Of a stretch of DNA of 64,000 nucleotides, positions 20,718 to 33,080 are shown one piece after another (within the stretch, counting starts at the first letter, position 1; the number at the start of each line of letters is the position of its first letter). The stretch covers positions 339,852 to 403,851 of the forward strand of contig VZTI01003647.1 in the NCBI GenBank assembly GCA_013397865.1, in the 5' to 3' direction. A model generated the notes under the pieces. The model did no database searches. It had not been told where the DNA came from and was given only the letters and a program-made list of their open reading frames with translations. The DNA comes from Struthidea cinerea (lineage: Eukaryota > Chordata > Aves > Passeriformes > Corcoracidae). The translations under genes and the position numbers were made by a program.

Positions 20718-23700
20718 GTGAGTTTTGCCTAGTGTGACAATGAAAGCTGAGCAATTACCTCAGCATTTAACACTAAGGAGGTTAGGACAGGGGGCACAGC
20801 AGCTTTTTCCGCTGGGTTAATCCCTGCAGTGCTCTGTGGCAGGTCCTTGGTGCACTCAGCGCCCTGACATCTGCCCTGGCACCGCTGGCCCTGCAGATGT
20901 AAATCAGGAGGAGAGCTGCCCTCTCTGATCTCGGATGAGGAAAGTGTTTATTTTTACGGGTAAGAGCAAGCTCTCTCTTCAGCTGTCACCGCCTGGGTCA
21001 GGAAAGCAGAAGGCTCTGTTTCCTTGGGAGCTGCCTTGCCTCCTGCTGGGAATTAGCCAGGCATTAGTCATGGCTTTGCTGGAACCCCTCTTTGCCCTTT
21101 CCAAATAAATGGCTCTGGAAGAGGAGGGCAGGGCTGTGAGTCTTGGAAGGGATGAGGCGCCTTCCAGCCAAGCTCTGCTTGGGATGAGTGATTTGCAGAG
21201 CTGGGAGGAAGCTCTGGGGAACCCATCTCCCATGGCTAAGCAGGAGATCAGTTGATCTCATTTCCCCCTGGGGCTGCTGGGGGATGGTGGGGATGAGGCT
21301 TGGTCCCTGGGCACTGAGGCAGCCTGTGGAGGCTGTGCCAGAGGGGAGTGCAGGCACATTCTCGTGCAGGGCAGAGGGATACTGTGCTCTCCATCCCACC
21401 TCATCTGTCTGTTAGGAAGCATTCATCAAAACCCATCACGTTTGTGAGGCAGAGTTGTGATGCTCGCTCTGAGACAAATGCCAGAAATCCTGCCCAGGCA
21501 GGAGAGGGAAAGGCCCTATTCCTTATCCTCGAGTCAGTGGAGGTGGTCAAGGGGCTGTAGCCACTTCCACATGAGAGCAGTGCTGCTGGCAGAATGGGGC
21601 GCCTTACCTGACCTCTTACCACTGTGATGGCACTGAGAACTGGGCAGTAGGAACCAAATAATTCGTGACACATCCTTCTGTGCTAGTCTGGCTGTTATAC
21701 CAATGACAGAACTCACAGGAATCTCTGTGGGAATGCTTTGCTGCACCCTTAGGACAGGATTCCACCCTGTGGATCTTCAGTCACTTTTCTGTGTGTCACT
21801 GGCTTTTTCACCTGTTTTCACTGTCTTCTCCACACACTATTTTCACTTGCAATAGGAGATATTTGCTGCTGTCAGGCCCAGAGCAGCCAGGGACTGCTCG
21901 GAGGAACTCTGCCCATTGCAGAGATGGGAAGTGCTGACCTACTCAAATAATGGAAATTCTCAAGATATTTTTCCCCTGCCCTTTCTACACCAGATTCCCA
22001 ACATATTCCCTGGGTTCGTGGGTTAGTCACCAGGATCTGGCTGGTGTTTGGCTTTTGTCCTCGTGCTTTTGAAAACTGCATTGGAACAGACCCTGCAAAA
22101 GCAATGCTCTGTTTGTTTCTGAGAGTAATAGGGGATCCAGTAGCAAGCTCAGACCCAGGGCTGGGCTGACCTCTGCTTAAGGTGTGGGGATGAGGCTTCC
22201 ACTGCCAGTCCATCTCCCACTTGGCCCTACACCTCTGGAAAAGGGGAGGAAGCATCTTGAGAAGAAACAACACAATAACCTCTTCCCGGTGATCTGCCAT
22301 TAACCTCTGTGTAGCTTAAAGCAATATTGCACAAGAACAAAGATCAGCAGATACTTTTCCAAAGGCAGTCACAAACTGTTCTTTATCTGCTCAGATCTTT
22401 GCTGCCTGGTGCTATCTGAGTCATTCTTCTTGCTAAAGTCTGAGGATGATTTCCTCTCTCTTACTGTGAAAAGTTTGCACTTAGAAGACTCATGCACAGA
22501 GGACCAAAAGACATTTGGTTTGGCTGCACAGTGAAAGAGTTTGGTGTCTTCATTGCTGCATTACTTTGTGCTGGTTGCTACAGATCAACTTCCTCACAGC
22601 AGCTGCTGCTGCTGCTGCTGAAGTCTGTGCTGGGTCTCTGTGCACTGCCACGTGCTGCAGGGTGTGCAGTTTGCAGCAATTGTTTCCTGTGCTGGAACAG
22701 CCTGCATGGAAAAGAAAAAAAAAAAATTCTCCAATTCATGTTACTAAATTTGTACCATGTGGGTGTTTGTCTGTATTTTCCTATTTTAGTGTCTTTGAAA
22801 ACATCTCCCAGGCCAAGAGGAAGTAGAGAAATGCAGAAGGAGAAATGAGGGGTGCAGTGTGGAGGGGTGAGGTGCTTGGGGACCACAGTTAGAGGCACAA
22901 CAAAATAAAACTGAAAGAGCAGAGGGATGGAGGAATGGGTCCCTTTTCCTGAGCCAGCTGAGGTGCAGCCCTCTGCCAGCCTGGTGCGCTGGCTCTGCAG
23001 GTCACAGACCCCTGTCCTGCTCTGAAATAGGCTTGGTTGTTTCAAATACGTGTTGTGGGGGTTAAGTGTTATATTAAGACAAGGTTTGTAGAGAGAGACA
23101 AAAAACTTTAATAAGTAAAGAGAGATGGTCAAGGAAAAAATTGCATTTAAAACTTTCTGTAGATCTACTTTCCATAGCATCTAGCTTGCTTTCCTTGAGA
23201 ATGTTTGTTTTTCCTTAACTCTTTTTTTTTTTAACTTCAGACTTAAAAATGGTTGGAAATTTAGATTTTATTGATGGGAGACTTGTACATAAGCCTTTGC
23301 TTTCATCTGTGTTTTCAATGGAAATAAGTGTGTTGCAACTTCTTTACTGGTGGTGCTGACACTTTTTTGGATTGGTTACTCATTGCAAACTGAAAAATAA
23401 TAACAATTCCATTAAAATTGGGAGTGTCCCTGAACATGTCCTTTTGTAGAATAGACCCCTTTTCTTGGGGGAGTGAAACTTCTCACTGGAAAACTTTTAG
23501 TCTGTCTTGATTTGATTTTTGCCTTTTCTACATTCTGGTTCTGGTTCTCCATCAAATCATTTGCCTTTGCCTGTGCCCCCTTCTTCCCCGTCTGCCTCAC
23601 TCTAATGGGAAATGAATCTCCAAGCTCTGTTCTATTCCTTTCCATCCCATAGTCCTCTGCTCTTGCTGAATCACCAGGATGATACAGCTCCATCTATAAA

Positions 23701-23953
23701 ACGCTGAAAGTATCATTTATATTTTTTCCCACAATCCCTTTTGACTGGTGTCAGAGACAGAAACACGAAGAAAATAAACCTCAAGGATAAAAAAGAAAGT
23801 CCTTGTGGCTCTGTCTGCAGTAAGGATAAGATCCTTTTCCAATAAAGATCTGGCTTCTCTCTCCTCCCCAGATTTTCCTGTCTCCCTCCCAAGCCAGTCT
23901 TGGATGAGACTGAGCTTGTTTCTTCTGCGGGCAGTGGACACGGCACACCACGG
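20718..23953. other. Unique sequence, no gene recognised
   Basis: Positions 20750-22300 have average GC and no features beyond weak splice-like strings. A minus-strand donor-like CAG/GTAAGG lies opposite about 21603-21608, with a decent acceptor only about 22 bp upstream of it. Positions 23030-23250 are AT-rich, and GTTGTGGGGGTTAAGTG at 23049 faintly recalls an LTR start, but no partner end or duplication was found. Confidence 0.4.
22602..22620 (+). repeat. (GCT)6 trinucleotide microsatellite
   Basis: Six perfect GCT/CTG units preceded by CAGCA. It is short and uninterrupted, and not within a supported exon. Confidence 0.9.
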
Positions 23954-24342
23954 TGAGGAAAGGCTGAGAGAAGTTGGCTCATTCAGCCTGGAGAAAAGAA
24001 GGCTCTGGGGTGACCTTATTGTGGCCCTTTGGTACCTGAAGGGGCTCCAAGAGAGCTGGGGAAGGGCTTCTGTCAAGGGCCTGGAGTGACAGGACAAGAG
24101 GGAGCAGCTTCAAACTGGAAGAGAGGAGGTTTAGATGGGATACTGGGGAGAAATTCTTCCTTTTAAGGGTGGGGAGACCCTGGCACAGAGAAGCTGTGGC
24201 TGCCCCATCCCTGGCAGTGTCCAAGGCCAGGTTGGACGGGGCTTGGAGCAGCCTGGGATAGTGGAAGGTGTCCCTGCCCGTGGCAGGGGGTGGAATGAGA
24301 TGCTCTTGAGGTCCTTCTAAGCCAAACCACGCCGTGATTCCC
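23954..24342 (+). mobile_element. CR1 LINE, longest 3' fragment in the window
   Basis: About 389 bp of CR1 3' region in forward orientation. It runs from 'AGGCTGAGAGAAGTTGG..TTCAGCCTGGAGAA' through 'GACCTTATTGTGGCCC', 'AGTGACAGGACAAG', 'CAAACTGGAAGAGAGGAG', 'GGAGAAATTCTTCC', 'AGAAGCTGTGGCTGCCCC', 'GGCCAGGTTGGACGGGGCTT' and 'AGTGGAAGGTGTCCCTGCCC' to a decayed CCGTGATTCCC tail. The usual 'GGTTGCCC' between 'TGGCACA' and 'GAGAAGCTG' is missing, a small deletion private to this copy. It is too short to encode ORF2 protein. Confidence 0.97.
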
Positions 24343-27300
24343 AGACCCAGTTTCAGTGCCCAGCACAGCCTTGGGCCATCAGGGCACTGTCAGCACCTAC
24401 AGGCTGGTGAGGGATCCTTTCTCTAAGGAAAAGCACCACAACTTCTGGAGTTACTGCTCAGCAGCACCAACTCCCACAGTTTGCAGTGGATCTGGTTCAT
24501 TTTCATCTGCCCCGAGCACGTTCACCTGCTCCCAGAGGCACCAAGCCTCACTGGCAGCGTGGGGAACCAAATGCGAAGGAAAAGGGGAAAAAGCATTCAA
24601 TTCCTGTCGGGTAGGTGGAAAATTGGGTTTCCTCTGCTCTCTCCTGCCTCCTGGAGAACACACTGTATGTAGAAGGTGACCTTTTGTCTCCTTCCTGCCC
24701 ACCCGAGCCGGGAGCGACGGGGCTGACACACGTGATGGCAGATAGACGCCAGCGTGAGCAAACTGGCCTTGAACTTGCTCCAGAGAAAATTGTTGCGAGG
24801 CGTGCACAGGCTGGGCTGCTTCAGGGAGAGCGCAGAGCAGAGGCACATTTTTGTTTGTGTCATTTGCAAACGCCACTGCGAGGGGACAGAGGAACAGATG
24901 AGCATTTTGAACTCTAAAGGTTAATGCAGAGAACATGAAGTAGTGTTCTGTGCTTGACTTTTGAAGACTACTCTCATTTTGGGAGGAGTTTGGATGAAAT
25001 CAGATTAATCACTACTACCTGTTTTTGGTTTTTTCTTTCATCTTCTCTCTTACTTTTAATTTTATTTTATTTTAAAGGTGATTTCTTGCTCACTGATTTT
25101 TTCCCCTCAGGAAGTTCCTGAATTCTTGACATTCACCAAAATTTTTGTTAGTGTATATGCTGAGACTTCATGGTATGAGTGGAAATTAGGGAGGATGGAT
25201 ATGGAAGCATCTTAAAGCTGTTGAAATTATTTATGAGACTAAAACTCCAATCATAAATCCCAGATTAAAAAAAAATAAAAAGAAATTTAAATGCAAGAAC
25301 TTTGAAAGCATATCCTTGCCTGTAGCACCTTCAGGCTGATCTCCAGGAAAAGGCCACAGCAACTCATTAACTCATCCCAGTTTAATGAAGAGCTGTGTGT
25401 TCTGGCCACATCCATCACTGCCACTCCGCTCTGAACAAGCTCCCTGACTTCCTGAAGATGCACAACCCTGAACCCTGCTGAGCTCTGCTTTCAGGCCAGT
25501 GGGAGCTTCCTTCCTTCCCAGCACCTTATTTTACGATGTGAAGATTTTGGAATTAAAAGAGTACCATCTTAATGGTCTCTCTCCCAACCACAGCAGCACC
25601 ATGCCTCTGCCTCCTGTGACCTCAGGCAGGCACTCAGAGTGCAGATGCCAGCTCTGTCCCTGGGCTTAGGGGCAGAATACTGGGAACAGACGGCTTCTCT
25701 GTGAAAAGTTTGGCAAACAAGGTGATTGCATGCCAGTCCTGCAGGTTTCATTAGTCTGTCTCTGTCCACGGCAGGCTGATCCTGCCTCTCTCCCTGGAAG
25801 TGGCTGCGTGCCAGCACCATCCATCTCTCACCGTCCTCTGGGCTGCAGAGTCCAGGTTTTTAATGGACACAGCCCGAGCAGGTTCAGTAGGTGCCTGGTG
25901 GAAGGGGCAAAGCCGCACCTCTGAACATCCTGAAGGAGGGATGAGCAGCAGGCAGCCTCACAAATTATTGTCTTTCTAAGGTCAGGGGATGTAAGGGCGA
26001 GGTATTGCCATGACAGATTGAGTGAAATCATTACTGTGCTCTGTGTTTAACCCCAAAATATTCCTCACATCCTAAAATAAGAAGCCTGGAAGGCTCCCCA
26101 CCAGCTCCATATTGACATATTCCAGCAGAACTTTGCTGCTTGAGGCAGGGGCTGATGTATGGTAATTTTGTCAACATTTTGCTACCGAAACTTCTACCTT
26201 ATGTTTATAACGTTTTTTGTCTGATTGTGCACATGGTTGAAGAGTTAATTTACTCTGTAATAAGTTGCTTGCCTGTTAGCCCTTGCTGATCTTCCCTTCC
26301 TGTTTCGTCTTTTGTGGCAAGGAGATCAGTTTTCTAACATGCAGCACCTCTCATTCATTTGGGTTTCTGCTCCCAGACATTTCCCTTGTTTACCTCTAGG
26401 CTGACACAGCCCACCCTGGCCGGAGTAAACTGTGCCACATCCTCGGAGCTGTTGGGCTACTGAAGCGAGGCTTGGTTTGCCATCGTTTGTCCTTTTCTGG
26501 AGCCGGGTTCTTGCTGAGGTTTGTGCATTTGGTGCCCCGTGGGGTCTGGGCTAGGACAGAGGAATGGTTCTGAATGCCTTGTGATTTCTGTGGCAGCTGC
26601 AAGTAGCCTATGGAAAATGGTGGCAGGAAAATATCCTGTAGTTTAATTAACTTCTGCCTTCTCAAACTCCAAATTGCATTTAAACCCAAACAAGCAGCTC
26701 ACCCAAGCAACATCCAGCCTCTTCCCCCTCTTCTTTCCACCCCTTCCTCTCTCAACTTGTTCATCTCACTTCATCCTCTCTCCCACCTGCCTTCCCTGCA
26801 TTTGGCTTTCGGCTGCTCCAGGCCATGATGAGCCACTTCACATTCCTGTCAGCAGTTTCAAAGGATTTATTGAATGTCAGTAAGACTTTGGGACACTTTT
26901 TTTTCCCAAAAATACCTTTGTTTCAGTAGGAGTCCTGTTGGCAGGCCCCTGTGACATTTTCAGAAGGACCTGTGTGGTGCAGGAGCTCAGATCTGAAGGA
27001 ACAGCTGTACAGAGAGGTGCCTTGATCCCATATGTGTTATTTAAAATCCCTGCCTGTTGTTCTGATGCAATCCACTCAGAGAATGAAACCTCTGCATACA
27101 AGGATTTGCATTTCTCTTCTGTAGCCTAAACCAGAAAATGATCTGTTTGTGGGGACAGTGAGTTTGCTGTGTTTGTGGTTGCTGGATGAGTTTTCTGTTG
27201 GATTGGATTTGTAGTTAGCTGAGAAATATTCAGGGGACAGAGCTTTGTGCTGGACTAAAACTGTGCTTTTCCATCTGTTTGAGCAGGAGATTGACATGGC

Positions 27301-28989
27301 TGCTTTCAGGATGAACCTTTCCTCCCCAGAAGAAACAAAACTTTGAAGCAGATTCTAAAAGCCATGGTTCCTCTCCAGAACTGCCACAGACCAAGCTGTA
27401 GACTGTGGGTTTTGTGACTGTGAAGCTTCTCTGGAACTGCTGTATGAACCCCTCCTGCACTGAGGAGCCAGGGAGAGGGTTGCTGTGATGTCTGAACAGG
27501 TGGAGCAGAGGACGGTTAAAAACCAGCCAGTTATGGGAAATCTGAGTCATGAAAACCATTGGATAAATTTAAATACATTATTCTAGCTTGGAGGAGGAGA
27601 CCATCTGGGTAAGTTGAAGGATGTGTGTCTTGCTGAGGGAAGAGTTATTTCAAATGACAAAAGAACTGTCCTGAGCTGGAAAAATCTGCCAGACCCAAGA
27701 TTAAAAAACAGCTTAGAGTGACAATGATTTAATGTTTGCATGTCAAGAATCTAGATAAGGGCCATCATATTAAAATATTTTTAAAATACTTTTGTTGGTA
27801 TTTGCCACTTATATAAAGCAGGAAGGCCTGGAAATTTTATCAGAACTTCAGATTATAATGTTCCTTTTAGAGATTTTTAAAGAAATCTTATTTATGAACT
27901 CTAAATTCCATGATGGCTCTGGTTTAAACAAAAAAAGCTGGGGAAGAAAGGGGAGGATCTCCCTGCAGCCAGGTTGCAGTGGGCTCAGACAGGCTTTTAA
28001 CCTGTTTTTAAGAGTTAAGGCTGTGGCTTGCCACCTGGCTCATCTCTGAAGGCCAGGGTTGATGTTTGGGCAGCCAGGTGTCTCCTGATGGACGTTCCCC
28101 ATCTGCTGCAGGATGCAGAGCTCACAGCCTGGTGTTCTGGCTCTCCCTCCTGGCGTGGCCTCCATAACCTGAACCCGGTGTGCCAGCACCAATCTCAGGT
28201 AGATTCCAATCCAGTCCTATTAATTTTCCCAAAGAGCAGGTCCTCATGGCAGAACCCCTCCTGGCAGCCAGCTGAGACACAGCTGGGAGGAGGGAGAGGC
28301 AGGAGAGAGGAGATGTGCTGGTTGTCCCGGGTTGGAGTGGAAAGTGGGGTGAGCAGCTCGTGGTTCACCCGGCACTGAGCTGTGATTGAGGAAATGAAGA
28401 TGGTGTGAGGCAAACAAGCTGAAATCAATGACTAAATGCCGCTGGCCGCGTTGAGGGACTGATCAGCCATAAAGGATGTGATAAAAGCATCCTCTGTGAT
28501 CCTCTCCTGTCATCTTCTTGGGAAATAGCTTACACAGCTCCCTGGTACTAGCACTCCTGGGGACCCAGGGGCAACAACAGCCCCCAGTGATCTGACCCTG
28601 CGGAGATTGCCAAGATCAGCAGAGTGGACACAGGTCTGGTGCCATGGCAGAAGATTTGAAAAAAAATCCATGGAGGTACAGCTGCAAAGGCCCGTGGGGC
28701 TTCCTCTCCAGCCTTGCTTTGGGTAGACATGGTAATTCTGAGTTTAACTATATTTTTAACGAGCGTAGATCTCAAAACCCTATGGTACAGACTCATCATT
28801 ACCACCTTACAGATGGGGTCGCTGAAGCAGAAAGAAGGGAAATGACTTCCCTGGAACCATTAACTGGGTAAATGACAGGGCTAAAAATAGAGACCAGATC
28901 CTCAACCTTTCATACAACCCACAGCCACTCCTGTCTCAGAGGCAAGGTGCCAAGGGAGTTGGTTAAAGCAGGTAGCAGCTCTTTAACTA
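24343..28989. other. Unique sequence, no gene recognised
   Basis: A strong acceptor at 25110 (GATTTTTTCCCCTCAG) begins a segment open in phase 0, with a possible ATG/GTATGAG donor at 25172/25173. Positions 24700-24840 hold a modest CpG cluster. Positions 25265-25290 are A/T-rich low complexity and 26690-26810 are pyrimidine-rich. A good donor-like TGG/GTAAGT lies at 27609/27610 with no strong upstream acceptor. No interspersed repeat was recognised. Confidence 0.4.
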
Positions 28990-29410
28990 ATACAGAACCT
29001 GAATGCCCTGGGTAAGATGTTTTTGTGAGGTGTTCCACCAAGATCACTGCAGTAAGCCAACACATTTTTGGAGAAAAAATGGTTGACAGAAAGGCCAGCG
29101 AGCCACATATGGCTGTAGTGCATGTCAATCACCCCAACCTAATGCGCTCAGAAGTTCCAAATGCCTTTTAAAGCTAATGGTCTGTGCACTAATAGCTCCT
29201 GGCCCTGGCACACAGGCTAGCAGCTGGTGCCCCTAATTGGTAGCCCCGAGGACGAGCACGTGGGCAGGCGACTGGATGGCAGGAGCAGCGAATGGATTAG
29301 GAAACCTGCCTTGCTAATTCCACCGTTCAGCATGGTCTTTAATCAAGATGAAAAGTCAAGAGACCGCGAGGGGGTAACAAACAACAGCTTTGCCCGATTA
29401 CCAGTGTCCA
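28990..29410. promoter_or_regulatory. Possible conserved non-coding element with retained CpGs
   Basis: A unique block mixing AT-rich cores (GTCAATCACC, CTAATGCGCTC, CTAATTGGTAG, GGTCTTTAATCAAG) with many retained CpGs at 29247-29400 and no simple repeats. In a genome where CpGs decay, that combination suggests purifying selection. CACATATGGC at 29104-29113 resembles an E-box. A plus frame stays open over 29227-29529, without splice support or a recognised domain, so a regulatory reading is preferred. Confidence 0.27.
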
Positions 29411-32400
29411 GCTCACCCAGACCTGACAGGCACTGCCTGGAACAGCCCTGCCAGCAACAGCTTGTGAAGCTGCCTGAGCTGCAGCTGTTCTTCTTCCCCG
29501 TGGTGTGTGCTGGGCAAAGCTGGAAATAGCATCACGGAACGATACGCCTGTCTCTGGCCTTTTTGGGGATGCAGCTTATTTGAGGGGTGGATGTCAAGTT
29601 GTGTAAAAGCATCCAAGCACCTCCAGCTAAGCCCAGCAGAAACAAACAGCCTGTCTGGCATGGGCTTGTGACACCTACTGGTGACAGCATCAGCATCTCT
29701 CCTCCTTTTCTGCTGGCCTCTGCCTTGTGGGGTGTGCAGGAGCCTCTCCTTGTAAGGCAGGGCCACAGCAGAAAGAGCAAAAGCACTGAAATGGCCAAGG
29801 AAGGTTGTCAGGGAGCTGAAGCCATTCAAGGAGATTCCAGGCATTGCTGAAGGAAGGATGGAATGATCCAGAGCACAGCATGAGGGTGGTTTGAAAGCTG
29901 GTGTGTTACTTGAGCTGTGCAGAGTGGGTACCACCTGCTTCGTCCATGGCAGGAGGTTACAAGGCACCCTCTGATGCCCATTTTTAACCTAGTAATTAAA
30001 GTTTTGATGTTCCCTGTGAAGCTTAACCTGGAATTAGCCCATTTGAACACCCTCTGCCTCTGTCCCCTCCAGAGCTGGTGTGGCTCAGACACAAAGTCCC
30101 TGCAGCTGCTAAAGATCTCCTGCTGATGCTCTGCAGATGATCTAGGAGCCACTCCACTCTCCTGGAACAATTTAAGATTGATAATCTTCTGGGGAGGCTC
30201 TCCCTGCCTAGCTGGCTGAGGGTTTGTAGCCTGCAGATTTTGTCAGATCTCAGAACTCTTGTTGTCTTCCCAGCAACTTCCACTTAGTGGTTCCAGATGA
30301 TGCAGTGGAGACCAGAATGTCACAGTGAGACGCAGAAAGAGATCACCAGCTCTAAGCACACTCATCGTTAACCTTCCCACTGTTCTCCAGAAATATCCTT
30401 TCCCACTGTGCTTGTGACTGAGTCTGAACCTTGCTCCAGATGGCAGTGGGCTGAGGAGATGAAATTTCCCTGCAGTCGGAGCTCAGAGATGCACAAAAGA
30501 GGGAAATTGTGAAATTGCAATGACAGGGTTGTTTGGGTAGCTTGTGATGTTCTGGCTGTAGAGAAATCCATGCCTAATGTGCCTGCATGGCAAGGTAAAC
30601 TAAAGACCATATAATTCTATTTCAGCTTAACGTAACAGGAAGAAACCCATGTCTCCTGGACTCCTGGCTTGTCTGCAAGCATTAGGGCTGGTTTCTACAT
30701 CTGCAGCTCAGGCACTCCACGCTGAAGAGCTTAGGGTAAAGTATTTCTGGGATTTGGTTACTACAGAGCTTAAAGGCTTGGCCCTGCCATACTCACACTT
30801 GCTTTAGAGGATGAGGCACAGTGTGACCGTTCAGGGTTCATGGAGAAGAAAGACTTCATGGGCCTGGCACACCCCATCATTTCTCCCTGCTCCCCTGCTG
30901 CTGCAGAGATTTTGGTGCTGATTTTTTTCTAGTTGTCACGAGGCTGAGCTCAGGATGAGGGTGGAAAGCCTCTTGCAGGAGCCAGGCTGGAGCTGTGAAT
31001 GGAGTTTTTTTGTGCAGTGATGGGATAGGAATCTGGGATTTGGAGTACTGGGGTGAACTGCTCGTCTTAGACAAGGCACTCGTGAGTGGATGGTGCCTAA
31101 CAGAGCTGGAGGCTCAGCAGGGAGTAAGGAAGCACCTTCCAGCACTGTGAGGTGTGGTGCTGCATCTCTCTGTGTCACAGTCTGAGTATCCCATGGGGAA
31201 GGCTGAATTCCTTGGAGCTGGTGGAGTCTGGGCATATCTTGAACTCTGTCTCCACTTTTCCCCTCTTTGTTTCCCCTACATCACCTCCATTGGCATTTGC
31301 CACTGAATTTTCTCCCCCCACCTTCCTGTTTTGTTCTCCTGATCTTAACAGTCCCATTTCCAAGCTTTAAGGAACATAAAGGAGTGTTTGAACTCAGCAA
31401 ATATTTTCTCTGCTTTTCAGTATGGGGCTTAAAACGTTAGCTGAGTTTTGATACAGCACCCTGAGTGGCAGTGTGTTGAGGTGAGAGCCTCGCGTATTAA
31501 ACATACATAAAGAGATGCTTTCTTTTTTCACAAAAGCTCCCTCATCTTTCACTGTATATTAATAATGCAGGGAGTTCTAGATCATCTGTCCCTATCACTG
31601 CTGCTGCATTTTGATACACTCACATGGAATAGCTGTTGGAGAGCAAAATACACGAGGATGTTCCCTGACCTTTTCCCTTCTCCCCACCAGTAAATTTTAG
31701 AGATTCTGTGCAGGCAACCAAGACTCTGTCCTGGCAGGAATATTTTGGTAATGTCCCGGTGTGAAGTGTGGACATGACCTGGCATGGGGTGAGTGCTGTT
31801 CTGAAAGGTTGTGTTGGTGCAGACCTCGATGCTCCCCTGAATCATTTATGGGATCCTCTCCCGTGCCAAAGAATGAAACTAATTCCCACTCACGTCTCTG
31901 ATCTCTGTCTCACACCACTGCAGGGTATGAGCATCCATCACTGAGCACATTCCTGCCTGGAAAACTGTAGGACACTAGAAAGGAGCCTGCAGGGAACTGG
32001 TGAGTTTATTTAGTTCACCCTCTGACCCTGAGGTCGCAGTGGGCTTCCACAGGATGGTGTAGATATTTGAACACTGCCTTGTGAAGTGGTGTGTGTCTCC
32101 CATAACAAGTTTTTGTTGGAAAGGTGGGAGGGAGCCGCACTGCTGAGCTCCAGAAGTGGGCAGAGGCTGCACAGATGGGGTGGGCTGCCAGCCTACAGCT
32201 CCCAGCTACTGCTGCTTCCTCCCCAGGGAGGGTCTCTCTCCTGTCTCTACAGAAGTGACAGGAGGAACCTGGCCTCTCTCCTCATGCACTGCAAGATATT
32301 TTTCTTCATGAAATTCATCTCCCCTCATCTGGGTACCTACAGGAGGCAGGACTGAAGTGAGCAGCACCCCTTTGCACCATCATCCGTGCAAACAGGGCTG

Positions 32401-32879
32401 GCCTTGGTGTGGAAATCCAGGGTCCCAGGTCTCCCCTGCAGCTGGCAGGCACAGCTACCACCTGCCTGTGTGGGCAAACACTGGCAGCTGCTGCTGAAAC
32501 ACTCCAGCTTCCCGTGCTCCGAAAGCCACAGTGCAGCCAGCTGTGTTATTCCGAACGCTGGAGCGATCCACGCTGCTCCTTTAGGCCCTGTTGCATTCCC
32601 AGGGCTGACAGTGGCGGCAGGAGCTCGGCTCAGGGATGGGTTTTCCCTCGCTGGTGTCAGAGCTGGAGCTGTGCCCTGCTTGGGGTGAGCATGAGGAGGC
32701 TTCTGACCTCAGGGGCAGCTCACGGGAGGGGTGACACTGCTGGGGAAAGGCCCAGCACCCGCAGGCAGAGACACAGCCAGACCCCAGGGACAGCGTGGCT
32801 GGGACTGAGGGGTGACTTTCTCTGGGGCAATGAGGACAAGGACTGAGCCTCCCAGAGCTCTCCCAGGCACCGGTACATT
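29411..32879. other. Unique sequence, no gene recognised
   Basis: Average-GC sequence with overlapping short open frames on both strands and no consistent splice framework. I saw no repeat, microsatellite or RNA gene. Confidence 0.4.
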
Positions 32880-33080
32880 ATAGCCCCAGACTGATGTCAT
32901 TAATGAGACATCCTGCTTTATGCAATAATGTGTTTTGTGTGACTCACCCTAATGAACAGAAAACAATCCGATGGGCCTCCTAATGGAACTCCTGGTCTTT
33001 CTGTCCCAGTGCTTGCTATGAATTATTTAAGACATCTGGAGGGATTTGTGAGTAATGAAATCTTTGCTGATTCTGTCTCA
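32880..33080. promoter_or_regulatory. Possible conserved non-coding element
   Basis: A 200-bp unique stretch with TGATGTCATTAATGAG (CRE-half and paired homeodomain cores), ATGCAATAATG, AACAGAAAACAATCC (SOX-like ACAAT) and TATGAATTATTTAAG. All frames are interrupted. Pattern-based call only. Confidence 0.2.

Noticed and set aside
23028..23115. Possible third LTR start (GTTGTGGGGGTTAAGTG)
   Set aside because: No matching 3' terminus, poly(A) signal in register or target-site duplication was found.
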